64,000 nucleotides of DNA. Source: Hyphomonadaceae bacterium BRH_c29. GTDB taxonomy: Bacteria > Pseudomonadota > Alphaproteobacteria > Caulobacterales > Hyphomonadaceae. Positions within the stretch are counted from its first letter, which is position 1, and every line of letters starts with the position of its first letter. Position numbers and translations under genes: made by a program. This document shows positions 53,097 to 61,034 of this stretch, one piece after another. The notes beneath the pieces are model-generated. The model saw only the letters and a list, made by a program, of their open reading frames with translations, did not search any database and was not told the origin of the DNA. The stretch is taken from assembly GCA_000961695.1 (NCBI GenBank), contig LADW01000032.1:141240-205239 (forward strand). The letters are read 5' to 3'.

Positions 53097-53885
53097 TCAG
53101 CCGAAAACGGCGATCGTCTGGCGCCCGACCATCATCGGCTCGCCTTTGGAATTCCACATCCGCATGGCCTGGCTGGAATAGCCCTGCCGCGCCGTCTGTG
53201 CGACGTGCTGGGCGAGGAACCAGCCATCTTCGGTCGAGATGTCGTCCGTCAGGAATTCCGCCATCCAGGTCATGGAGCTGATGCGCCCGGGCTGGGTCAG
53301 CATGGACAGGGCAGCGGGAGGCGGCGAATCTGCCAGCGCCAGCAGGGTGACCGCATCCATCGGCGCCGCTTCATCCCGGTGACGCATCCACAGCACGATT
53401 TCCCCGTCCGGCGCGCCGGAGATGGGCCTGCCACCTTTGACCAGGCGCACATTGAAGTGCCGTGAAAAGGCCGGGCGGCGATTTTCGTCCGGAAAAAAAG
53501 CCTGTGTCGCGTCCGGCATCGTGGCGGGAGGGGCGATCATGTCTGAAAAGTCGAGGCTCGATTCCCGGGCCGAGCCGAACGCAAAGATACACTCGGCGAC
53601 AATGCCATCCGGACCCATCATGCGGACCGAAATGAAGGCCGTGTTCTTTCCCTCACGCAGCATGGTGGGGACCGATACGAGTTCGCCGGAAGCAGGACCA
53701 ACGAACGCGATCTGAGCCGACCGGAGCGGTCGCCCGCCGGCCAGCGGCAGGGCAGCTTTCAGGCAGAGCGCAGACGTCAGGCCGCCATACGTGGTCCGGC
53801 CCTGCATCCAGTCCTCAGGAACCGTGACACGTGAGGCGCCAGCCTTGTCGAAGGCGATGGAAGAAATGAGGTCGGTATAGTCCAT
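53097..53885 (-). CDS. Acyl-CoA thioesterase, double-hotdog (TesB-like)
   Basis: 262 residues with two hotdog halves. First-half mark: WMQGRTTYGGLTSALCLKA and later REGKNTAFISVRMMGPDG; second-half MTWMAEFLTDD and TARQGYSSQAMRMWNSKGEP. This is the thioesterase family 3 layout. It hydrolyses acyl-CoA thioesters; chain preference is not readable. It has its own transcript, separated from ferredoxin by a terminator. Confidence 0.85.
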   Translation of the reverse strand: MDYTDLISSIAFDKAGASRVTVPEDWMQGRTTYGGLTSALCLKAALPLAGGRPLRSAQIAFVGPASGELVSVPTMLREGKNTAFISVRMMGPDGIVAECIFAFGSARESSLDFSDMIAPPATMPDATQAFFPDENRRPAFSRHFNVRLVKGGRPISGAPDGEIVLWMRHRDEAAPMDAVTLLALADSPPPAALSMLTQPGRISSMTWMAEFLTDDISTEDGWFLAQHVAQTARQGYSSQAMRMWNSKGEPMMVGRQTIAVFG

Positions 53886-53975
53886 GGTTCAGTCCGCGAG
53901 TTGGTAAGTCACATTCCGACTAAACGCATTCCTTTTCGGAACCAACCCGTTCCCCGAGGAAAGCAAGGCAGAATC

Positions 53976-54004
53976 AAAACGCCCCGGCTTATGGGGCCGG
54001 GGCG
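53976..54004 (-). terminator. Rho-independent terminator of the ferredoxin operon
   Basis: Stem CGCCCCGGC with GCCGGGGCG (9 pairs) around 7 bases, and four A at 53976-53979 that give TTTTG on the minus strand after the stem. It ends the reductase-ferredoxin transcript. Confidence 0.88.
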
Positions 54005-54027
54005 CTGAAACCTGACGTCTTGAAACT

Positions 54028-54348
54028 TTAGTGCTGGCTTTCCGGCGTGGTCACACGCAGGCCATCCAGAGCGTCGGAAACGGTGATCTGGCAGGACAGG
54101 CGGGAATTGTCCTGAACGTTCTCGGCGAAGTCGAGCATCGACTTCTCCATCTCCTGCTGCTCACCCACTTTGTCCATGAACGCCTTGTCCACATAGACGT
54201 GGCAGGTTGCGCAGGCACAGGCACCACCGCAATCGGCATCGATACCGGGAATGGAATTCTTGATGGCGGCTTCCATCACGGACTCGCCAGACTTTGCCTC
54301 GACGGTGCGTTCGTTGCCCTCGTGGTCGATATAGGTAATTTTCGGCAT
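54028..54348 (-). CDS. [2Fe-2S] ferredoxin, adrenodoxin/putidaredoxin type
   Basis: 106 residues. Cluster cysteines in [18 protein letters not shown] (C-X5-C-X2-C) and the fourth in SRLSCQITV. This type passes electrons from an FAD reductase to a cytochrome P450 or a ring hydroxylase. The reductase gene is 16 bases upstream. No P450 gene is in the window. Confidence 0.94.
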   Translation of the reverse strand: MPKITYIDHEGNERTVEAKSGESVMEAAIKNSIPGIDADCGGACACATCHVYVDKAFMDKVGEQQEMEKSMLDFAENVQDNSRLSCQITVSDALDGLRVTTPESQH

Positions 54349-54364
54349 CGGCTCTCTGGTCTCC

Positions 54365-55612
54365 TTAGGCTGTGGCGGCGGCCGCAGCGATGTCTTTCAT
54401 GTTGATGGAAGTATCCTTGAGCATGTCTGGTGCAATTTTGGCACCGGTCATGATCAATTTTTTTGACGCCAGGAATTCCGGCGGACTGTTGACTGCATCG
54501 ACCGCGATCAGCGTACCGTTGCGAAGATAGAATACGGCGAACTTGCGCTCGTCCGGATTGCCGCGAACGACAATCTCGTCGTGTCCCTGGTTAAGTCCCG
54601 CGATTTGCAGTTTCAGATCATACTGATCCGACCAGAACCACGGGCAGTCTTCCGGCGGGCGGGGTTTTCCCAGAATGGCAGCGGCGGCAAGTTTGCCTTG
54701 CTCAAGGGCATTGTGGACGCTTTCGAGCCGGCCCGTGCGGCCAAAATGAACCAGAGGCCGGCTGGCGCAATCACCCGCGGCAAAAATGCGCGGATCCGAC
54801 GTATGGGCGTCCCGGTCGGTTGCGATGCCATTGTCGATAGTCAGGCCCGCATCCTTGGCGAGTTCGATATTTGGCAGAATGCCAATGCCAGCCAGCACGA
54901 TATCTGCCGGGATCGACGTGCCATCTGCCAGCACGGCTGCACTGACCTTGCCGTCTTTGCCTTCCAGATGGTCCAATTGCGCGCCTGTCAGAATCGTCAC
55001 GCCCTGGGCGCGGTGTTCCTTTTCATAGAATGCGCTCATGGTCGGGCTGGTCACGCGGGCAAGCACGCGGTCCGCCATTTCCAGAACGGTGACTTCAAGT
55101 CCCATCTGGCGGGCCACGGCGGCGGCTTCGAGGCCGATATAGCCGGCGCCCACGATCACCAGCTTGCGGCCCGTCACCATATTTGGCTGGATCCGCTCGA
55201 CATCAGCGAGGCCGCGAAGGTCAAACACGTTTTCGAGGTCTGCGCCTTTTACCGGCAGCGCGCGGGGGCGGGAGCCTGTGCAGAGAATCAGCGCGTCGTA
55301 ATTGAGTGTGCCGCCATGTTCGAGCTCGACCACTTGTGCCGCGCGATCAATCTTCACTGCGCGGGTCGAAAGAATCAGCTCGACACCATTGTCTTCGTAC
55401 CAGGCGCCAGGCTTGAAGAAGAGGCGCTCTTCCGCGAATTCGCCCTTCATATAGGCTTTGGACAAAGGCGGGCGCTGGTAAGGCAGAACCGGCTCGTCGC
55501 CGACAAGGATCAATCTGCCCGCATAGCCGCCCATGCGCAGCGATTGAACAGCCTGCGCGGCTGCCTGTCCGCCGCCGATCAGGACGATCTGCGCTGCTTC
55601 TGAAAGATCCAA
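54365..55612 (-). CDS. NAD(P)H:ferredoxin reductase (FAD, rhodocoxin/putidaredoxin reductase type)
   Basis: 415 residues from a TTG start fixed by a strong GGGAGG 7-8 bases upstream. FAD site [23 protein letters not shown] site [20 protein letters not shown], and the later FAD contact [13 protein letters not shown] to [10 protein letters not shown]. It reduces the adjacent ferredoxin. A perfect 14-base palindrome sits 34 bases upstream. Confidence 0.93.
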   Translation of the reverse strand: MDLSEAAQIVLIGGGQAAAQAVQSLRMGGYAGRLILVGDEPVLPYQRPPLSKAYMKGEFAEERLFFKPGAWYEDNGVELILSTRAVKIDRAAQVVELEHGGTLNYDALILCTGSRPRALPVKGADLENVFDLRGLADVERIQPNMVTGRKLVIVGAGYIGLEAAAVARQMGLEVTVLEMADRVLARVTSPTMSAFYEKEHRAQGVTILTGAQLDHLEGKDGKVSAAVLADGTSIPADIVLAGIGILPNIELAKDAGLTIDNGIATDRDAHTSDPRIFAAGDCASRPLVHFGRTGRLESVHNALEQGKLAAAAILGKPRPPEDCPWFWSDQYDLKLQIAGLNQGHDEIVVRGNPDERKFAVFYLRNGTLIAVDAVNSPPEFLASKKLIMTGAKIAPDMLKDTSINMKDIAAAAATA

Positions 55613-55645
55613 GTTGATACCTCCCTCAAGGCACGAATTTATTTA

Positions 55646-55659
55646 TGACGCTAGCGTCA
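55646..55659. promoter_or_regulatory. Perfect palindrome upstream of the ferredoxin reductase
   Basis: TGACGCTAGCGTCA is self-complementary over 14 bases. It lies between the reductase start (55612) and tsaE. The size and form fit a TetR-family or similar dimer site. No regulator gene is next to it. Confidence 0.6.
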
Positions 55660-55740
55660 CGTTTTTTGTCTTTTATATGCTGGCCCATTACAGTGCAAGA
55701 CGCCGCAAATCCATGGCACGAATTGGCGCAGCGCCTTTAT

Positions 55741-56196
55741 ATGCATGAGATGACAATGATTCTCGAATGTCCAGACGAGACAACCCTGCGTGACGTTGGA
55801 GCACGGCTGGCTGCGCTGCTGCAGGCGGGTGACGTGATTGCCCTTCACGGTGATCTTGGCGCGGGGAAAACCACCTTTTCCAGAGGGCTGATCGGGGCCT
55901 ATTCGGGTGCTGAAGATGTGCCAAGCCCGACTTATACGCTTGTCCAGATGTACGAAAATGGACCGCTCCCGGTCTGGCATTTCGATCTCTATCGCCTCAA
56001 ATCGCCTGAAGAAGTGGTCGAACTCGGCTGGGACGAAACCCAGGATGGCATCGCCCTGATCGAATGGCCGGAAAGGGCGGGCAGCTACCTGCCGGACTGG
56101 CGCCTCGACGTGACGATCGATTTCCATGGGGACGGGCGGCGCGTGACACTGGAACCGCGCGGCGAAGGCTGGCAGACACGTCTTCATGGGTTTTGA
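55741..56196 (+). CDS. tsaE: tRNA threonylcarbamoyladenosine biosynthesis ATPase TsaE
   Basis: About 151 residues from the ATG at 55741; nearby ATGs at 55750 and 55756 are alternatives, and none has a strong ribosome binding site. Walker A GDLGAGKTTFSRG; family motifs VPSPTYTLVQMYEN, WHFDLYRL and IALIEWPERAG. It works with TsaD and TsaB in t6A formation. Overlaps amgK by 11 bases. The frame is open up to 55645 but that part covers the reductase promoter palindrome. Confidence 0.93.
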   Translation: MHEMTMILECPDETTLRDVGARLAALLQAGDVIALHGDLGAGKTTFSRGLIGAYSGAEDVPSPTYTLVQMYENGPLPVWHFDLYRLKSPEEVVELGWDETQDGIALIEWPERAGSYLPDWRLDVTIDFHGDGRRVTLEPRGEGWQTRLHGF

Positions 56197-57277
56197 TACT
56201 GTTGGTCGCGAAGCTGAGATTGATGCGTTCCTCGTCCGCTCGGGCTGGGAGGCGGCTGCGCGTTTCCCGCTCGGCCAGGATGCGTCCACACGGCGGTACA
56301 TCCGCCTCGTAAAGCCGGATGGGCACCACGCCTTGTTGATGGATGCGCCCCGCATAGAGCCGGACCCGTGCCCGCCCGATGCCGATGACGCGACCCGCAT
56401 CGCCATGGGCTGGAATGCCTCCACGCGGCTCGCGGCCTCGCGCGTCGATGCCTTCGTCTTGATTTCGGACTATCTGCGCCAACGTGGCTTTCGTTCGCCG
56501 GAGATCCTCGCGCATGACAGCGCGCACGGTTTCGCCCTGATCGAGGATTTCGGTGAAAACCTCGAAATTGCCCGGCAGATCGAAGCGGGCCTGATCGACG
56601 AACGCGCAGCCTATGTCACGGCCGCCGGTGTCCTCGCCAATCTTCACCAGCACGACGCGCCCGCTATTTTGTCAAATGGCGCAGATGTCTGGCCGATCCT
56701 CGATTTCGACCGGCTGGCGCTGGCCTCCAATGCAGACCTTTATGCCGACTGGCTGAGGGCTGAACAGGGCGGCGGACCTCTGACAGGCGCGGAGCGGGCA
56801 GAATGGGACACGGCCCGCGATCACCTGATCGCGCAGGCGATGGAATTCCCCCGCACCTTCACCCTTCGTGACTTCCATGCCGAGAACCTGCTCTGGCTCG
56901 GCAATGGCGAACTTGGCCTGCTGGACTTTCAGGACGCTGTGCGCGGCTGGGATGCCTGGGACATGGCGATGCTGACCCAGGATGCCCGCCGGGCCGTCTC
57001 GCCTGACGTGGCAGAGGCCGCGATCCGCCATTACCTGGACCTGACCGGCAAGTCGCGCGAAGCCTTCGATGAACGCCTTGCTGTGATCGGCGCGCTGAAT
57101 GCGCTGCGGATTGCCGGCGTCTTCTCCCGGCTCCAGTACCGTGACGGCAAGCCTCGTTATGGCCAGTTCCAGCCACGCCAGTTCGCAATTCTCGCCCGGA
57201 ACCTGTCGCATCCTGCGTTGAAGGACATGAACGCCTTCGTGCGGCGCACCACACCGTTTGTCTTCGAGGGCCTCTGA
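56186..57277 (+). CDS. amgK: N-acetylmuramate/N-acetylglucosamine kinase AmgK
   Basis: 363 residues of the aminoglycoside phosphotransferase fold. Catalytic loop TLRDFHAENLLW, metal site LLDFQDAVRGWDAWDMA, and ALIEDFGEN early. With MurU it recycles MurNAc to UDP-MurNAc, bypassing fosfomycin-sensitive steps. Placed between tsaE and murU, the usual alphaproteobacterial order. Confidence 0.9.
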   Translation: MGFDTVGREAEIDAFLVRSGWEAAARFPLGQDASTRRYIRLVKPDGHHALLMDAPRIEPDPCPPDADDATRIAMGWNASTRLAASRVDAFVLISDYLRQRGFRSPEILAHDSAHGFALIEDFGENLEIARQIEAGLIDERAAYVTAAGVLANLHQHDAPAILSNGADVWPILDFDRLALASNADLYADWLRAEQGGGPLTGAERAEWDTARDHLIAQAMEFPRTFTLRDFHAENLLWLGNGELGLLDFQDAVRGWDAWDMAMLTQDARRAVSPDVAEAAIRHYLDLTGKSREAFDERLAVIGALNALRIAGVFSRLQYRDGKPRYGQFQPRQFAILARNLSHPALKDMNAFVRRTTPFVFEGL

Positions 57278-58003
57278 ATGAGCGTGCCTGTTCCGCACAC
57301 CGCCATGGTGCTCGCTGCTGGTCTGGGCACGCGTATGCGCCCGCTGACGGACAATTGCCCGAAGCCACTGATCGAAGTGCGCGAAAAGCCACTGATCGAC
57401 CGGATGCTGGATCCGCTGGTCGCCGCTGGCGTGAAGCGCGCGATCGTCAATGTGCATTACCTTGCCGACCAGGTGGAAGCACATTTGAACGCGCGCACGG
57501 ATATAGAGATCATCATTTCCGACGAACGCGGTGAGGTGCTGGAAACCGGCGGCGCACTGGCCAAGGCGCGTTCGCTGCTGGGCGATGATCCGATCATCGT
57601 CGCCAATACGGATGCCTTCTGGGAACCCACCGGGCCGGAACCCGTGCTCGCGCTGGCAGACACGTTTGATCCGGCGGCTATGGACGCCCTATTGCTGGTG
57701 GCGGACACCGGGCGCGCGCTCGGCTTTAACGGGGCTGGAGATTTCTTCCTGCACGAAGACGGCGCCATGACCCGCCGGGGCGACGCCGCAACCGCGCCTT
57801 ACGCCTATTGCGGTCTGCGCATCATCCGGCCTCAGCTGTACGATAATGCGCCGATTGAGCGTTTCTCCGCCCTGAAAGTGTGGGACAGGCTGATCCCACA
57901 ACGCCGCCTGCATGGCGTTGTGCTGGAGCGGTTCTGGCTGCATGTCGGCGATCCGCAAGCGCTGAAAGATGCTGAAATGTGGCTGACTTGCCATGGCGGA
58001 TAG
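57278..58003 (+). CDS. murU: N-acetylmuramate alpha-1-phosphate uridylyltransferase MurU
   Basis: 241 residues. Nucleotidyltransferase motif AAGLGTRMRPLT with CPKPL, then GALAKARSLLG and ANTDAFW, with the metal Asp. Makes UDP-MurNAc from the AmgK product. It begins directly after the amgK stop and overlaps addB by 11 bases. Confidence 0.92.
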   Translation: MSVPVPHTAMVLAAGLGTRMRPLTDNCPKPLIEVREKPLIDRMLDPLVAAGVKRAIVNVHYLADQVEAHLNARTDIEIIISDERGEVLETGGALAKARSLLGDDPIIVANTDAFWEPTGPEPVLALADTFDPAAMDALLLVADTGRALGFNGAGDFFLHEDGAMTRRGDAATAPYAYCGLRIIRPQLYDNAPIERFSALKVWDRLIPQRRLHGVVLERFWLHVGDPQALKDAEMWLTCHGG

Positions 58004-61000
58004 CGGGAGCCTGTATTCCGGCGCGTCCAGGGTCTGGACGATCCCTCCGGGAACGGATTTCCTGCGTGCGCTCGCCACAACCCTGGCCAAAGAGGCGGGC
58101 CTGAAGGACGCGCCTGACGCGTTAGCGGACGCGATCATCTATATGCCGAACCGTCGCTCCGCCCGTGTTCTGGCGCGCGAACTCTATGATGCAGGCGGCG
58201 GTAAAGCGATCCTGCCGCCAGACATCCGCACGCTGGGTGACATGGAGGCCGACGAAGCGCCATCCGCCGACGCAGCCCGCGCAGGCCTGCCGCCCGCCAT
58301 GTCTCCCGCCCGGCGTCTTGGCGCGCTGACGCACCTTGTTCAGGCCTTCTACGAAAGCGCTTACGCGATTACGCCGCCCGCCACCTCTGCGCTTGCTGCT
58401 GCACAGGAGCTCAGCCGTCTGATGGAGCAGGCCGCGTTGAGCGAGCGGGTCGACTGGGCCGCCTTGCCGGACCTTGCCGAGACAGCAGAGCTGGCCCTCC
58501 ATTGGGAAAAGTCCGTAAAATTCCTCAGCATCATTTCGGAAAGCTGGCCAGCGTGGCTGGCTGAGCATGGCGAGAGCGATCCCTTTCTGCGCGATATCGC
58601 GGCGGCGCGCATCGTGGCCGCGAGTTGGGCTGAAAACCCGCCTCAGGCACCCGTCATCATCGCAGGCTCCACCGGTGCAACTCCTGCAGGCCGTATCCTG
58701 ATGAAAGCCGCCATGGCCCTGCCGAAAGGGCTGGTTGTTCTGCCGGGGCTCGACATGCATGCCGACGAGAGCGCGCGTGCCGGTATCGCACTTTCTGTCA
58801 GCCATCCCCAGCACATCCTGTTCGACACGTTGAGCGGCCTCGGCGTTGCCCCCGCAGATGTCTGCACCTGGCCGGGTACGGACGGAACGCAAAATGCCGA
58901 AGCCCGTCGTCGCATCATCCACGAAGCGCTCGCACCGGCTGAGGCCACGGCGGACTGGCGCAATACGCTGGACGAACTGGCTGCCTCCCTTGGCACAGTG
59001 AAAGAAGAGTTCGCAACATCTGCGCTGGATGGCCTCGCCGTGATCGAGGCGCCGGATGAGGCGATTGAAGCAGAGATCGCAGCATTGCTGCTGCGTCAGG
59101 TCATCCAAGATCCGAAAGAGACCGCTGCGCTGGTAACGCCGGATGCGACGCTCGCCCGGCGTGTCAGCGGCGTGCTGAAGCGCTGGGACCTCGACGTGCC
59201 GCCGTCCTCGGGAAGCCCACTCGGGCAGACCACGGCAGGCAGCCTGATTGGCCTGTGTGCCCGTTGGGTGCTGGACCCCGCCGAACCTGTTATTCTGAGC
59301 GCCGTGTTGAAGCATCCTTTCGTCAAAGGCTTTGACGGCGCCGATACGCTCGACCGCTATTTCCTTCGCGGCGCGCGCAATTGGCGCTCGCTGGACGATC
59401 TGGTTAACTCCATCCGGACACGGGCGGAACTGGACCCCTATGCTGGCTTCTCGAAAGAGCAGCAGGCGGTTGCTGAAGGCTCGGTTGAACAGCTTGCGGC
59501 AGTTTTTGCTGACACGCAGGCAGACCTGTCACAGGCGCCGCCTCTGCCGGGCCGCCAGATCGCCGAGCGCATCGCGGACCTCGCCGCCAAGGTCAGCCAG
59601 ACACCGTTCCCCTGGGCCGGGGAAGATGGCCGCTCTGCCACAGGGATGATGGAGCATGTTGCAGAACTGGCCGACTATCTCGCCCCGATGGCGCCGCACG
59701 CTTTCGTTGAACTGATCGAAGCAGACGCCGCCCGCCGCACGGTCAGCGCAGGCATCGCCGAACATCCGCGCCTCGCTATCTGGGGCCCGTTGGAAGCACG
59801 GCTTCAGTCTGCCAGCCATATCATTCTGGCGGGCCTCAGCGAGGATGTCTGGCCGCAGCGCCCGCCAGCGGATGCCTTCCTGCCACGCCGGTTTCGCAAG
59901 GAGTTGGGATTTGGCGATCCGGAAGACCGGGTCGGCTTGCAGGCGCACGACTTTGCCCAGCTTGCCTGCGCGCCGCGCGTGACATTGCTGCACGCCGCCC
60001 GTCGCAATGATGCACCTGCCGTGGCCTCCCGCTGGGTCTGGCGACTGAAGACGCTGGCCGAAGGCGCGCTCGGCGACAAGGCGAAGGCGGCGCTTGGGCC
60101 GGACGGAGAAAGCCCGCTCGCCTGGGCGCTCGCGCTGCGAGATCGCGGCGCAAACACGCTGGAAGACTTCTCCGCCGAGCCGGTGCCCCGCCGCCGCCCG
60201 CACGGCTGGCCGCAACGCATGTCGGTCACCCGGATCGATACGCTGCAGCGCGATCCTTATGCCATCTGGGCAGAGAACGTGCTGAAGCTCGACCGGATCG
60301 ATCCGATGAATGCGGAACTGGGGCCGGCGCCGCGCGGCACAGCAATCCACAAGGCGCTGGAAGTATTCGAAGATGAAGGCGCGCCGAAGACGGCGGCACA
60401 CCTCGTGTCGCTGTTGACTGAGAACCTCTCAGCTGCAGGCGAACCCGAGCCGGTGTTGGCCGCTCGCCGCGCTGTGTTGGAGCAGATGGCCAATTGGTAT
60501 CTTGGCTGGCGCTCGGAGCGCCGCGTGGATGGCAAGCCGAAACTGGAAGTGAAGGGCAAACTCGACTTCGAGATCAGCGGCATGCCGTTCACCCTGTCCG
60601 CCATGGCAGACCGGATTGAACGCCAGCCCGATGGCAGCCTCATCGTGATCGACTTCAAGACCGGCAGTCCGCCCTCGGACAAGGAAATCGCTGCCGAACT
60701 CAGCCAGCAGATGCCGCTGCAGGCGCTGATCGCCGGCAAGGGGGGGTATGAGGGCATTCCCGCCGCGAGCGTGTCGGGCCTCGAATATGTGGCCTTCAAG
60801 GCGAAGCCTGATGCGCGTGTCGTCGGACAGAGCCGGGCGCTGCAGGCCACGCCGGACGAACTGGCGAAGACGGCGGAAGAGGGGCTGATCCGGCTGATCT
60901 CCGCCTATCGCGAGGACGATGCCGCGTTCCTGTCAGCGCCGCGTGTTCAGTTCGTGAAATACGACAATGGCTACAACCGGCTCGCCCGCCGCGCCGAATG

Positions 61001-61034
61001 GGCCGGCGATACGGAGGACGGCGCCGATGAGTGA
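57993..61034 (+). CDS. addB: Double-strand break repair protein AddB, alphaproteobacterial type
   Basis: 1013 residues. The nuclease domain near the C-terminus has DGSLIVIDFKTGSPPSDKEI and QQMPLQALI. The RecB-like entry segment SVTRIDTLQRDPYAIW has Asp where the Bacillus type has an iron-sulfur Cys, and no cysteine cluster follows. The N-terminus also lacks a Walker A motif. Both are usual for this alphaproteobacterial group. Works with AddA as helicase-nuclease at DNA ends. Overlaps addA by 8 bases. Confidence 0.93.
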   Translation: MADSGSLYSGASRVWTIPPGTDFLRALATTLAKEAGLKDAPDALADAIIYMPNRRSARVLARELYDAGGGKAILPPDIRTLGDMEADEAPSADAARAGLPPAMSPARRLGALTHLVQAFYESAYAITPPATSALAAAQELSRLMEQAALSERVDWAALPDLAETAELALHWEKSVKFLSIISESWPAWLAEHGESDPFLRDIAAARIVAASWAENPPQAPVIIAGSTGATPAGRILMKAAMALPKGLVVLPGLDMHADESARAGIALSVSHPQHILFDTLSGLGVAPADVCTWPGTDGTQNAEARRRIIHEALAPAEATADWRNTLDELAASLGTVKEEFATSALDGLAVIEAPDEAIEAEIAALLLRQVIQDPKETAALVTPDATLARRVSGVLKRWDLDVPPSSGSPLGQTTAGSLIGLCARWVLDPAEPVILSAVLKHPFVKGFDGADTLDRYFLRGARNWRSLDDLVNSIRTRAELDPYAGFSKEQQAVAEGSVEQLAAVFADTQADLSQAPPLPGRQIAERIADLAAKVSQTPFPWAGEDGRSATGMMEHVAELADYLAPMAPHAFVELIEADAARRTVSAGIAEHPRLAIWGPLEARLQSASHIILAGLSEDVWPQRPPADAFLPRRFRKELGFGDPEDRVGLQAHDFAQLACAPRVTLLHAARRNDAPAVASRWVWRLKTLAEGALGDKAKAALGPDGESPLAWALALRDRGANTLEDFSAEPVPRRRPHGWPQRMSVTRIDTLQRDPYAIWAENVLKLDRIDPMNAELGPAPRGTAIHKALEVFEDEGAPKTAAHLVSLLTENLSAAGEPEPVLAARRAVLEQMANWYLGWRSERRVDGKPKLEVKGKLDFEISGMPFTLSAMADRIERQPDGSLIVIDFKTGSPPSDKEIAAELSQQMPLQALIAGKGGYEGIPAASVSGLEYVAFKAKPDARVVGQSRALQATPDELAKTAEEGLIRLISAYREDDAAFLSAPRVQFVKYDNGYNRLARRAEWAGDTEDGADE

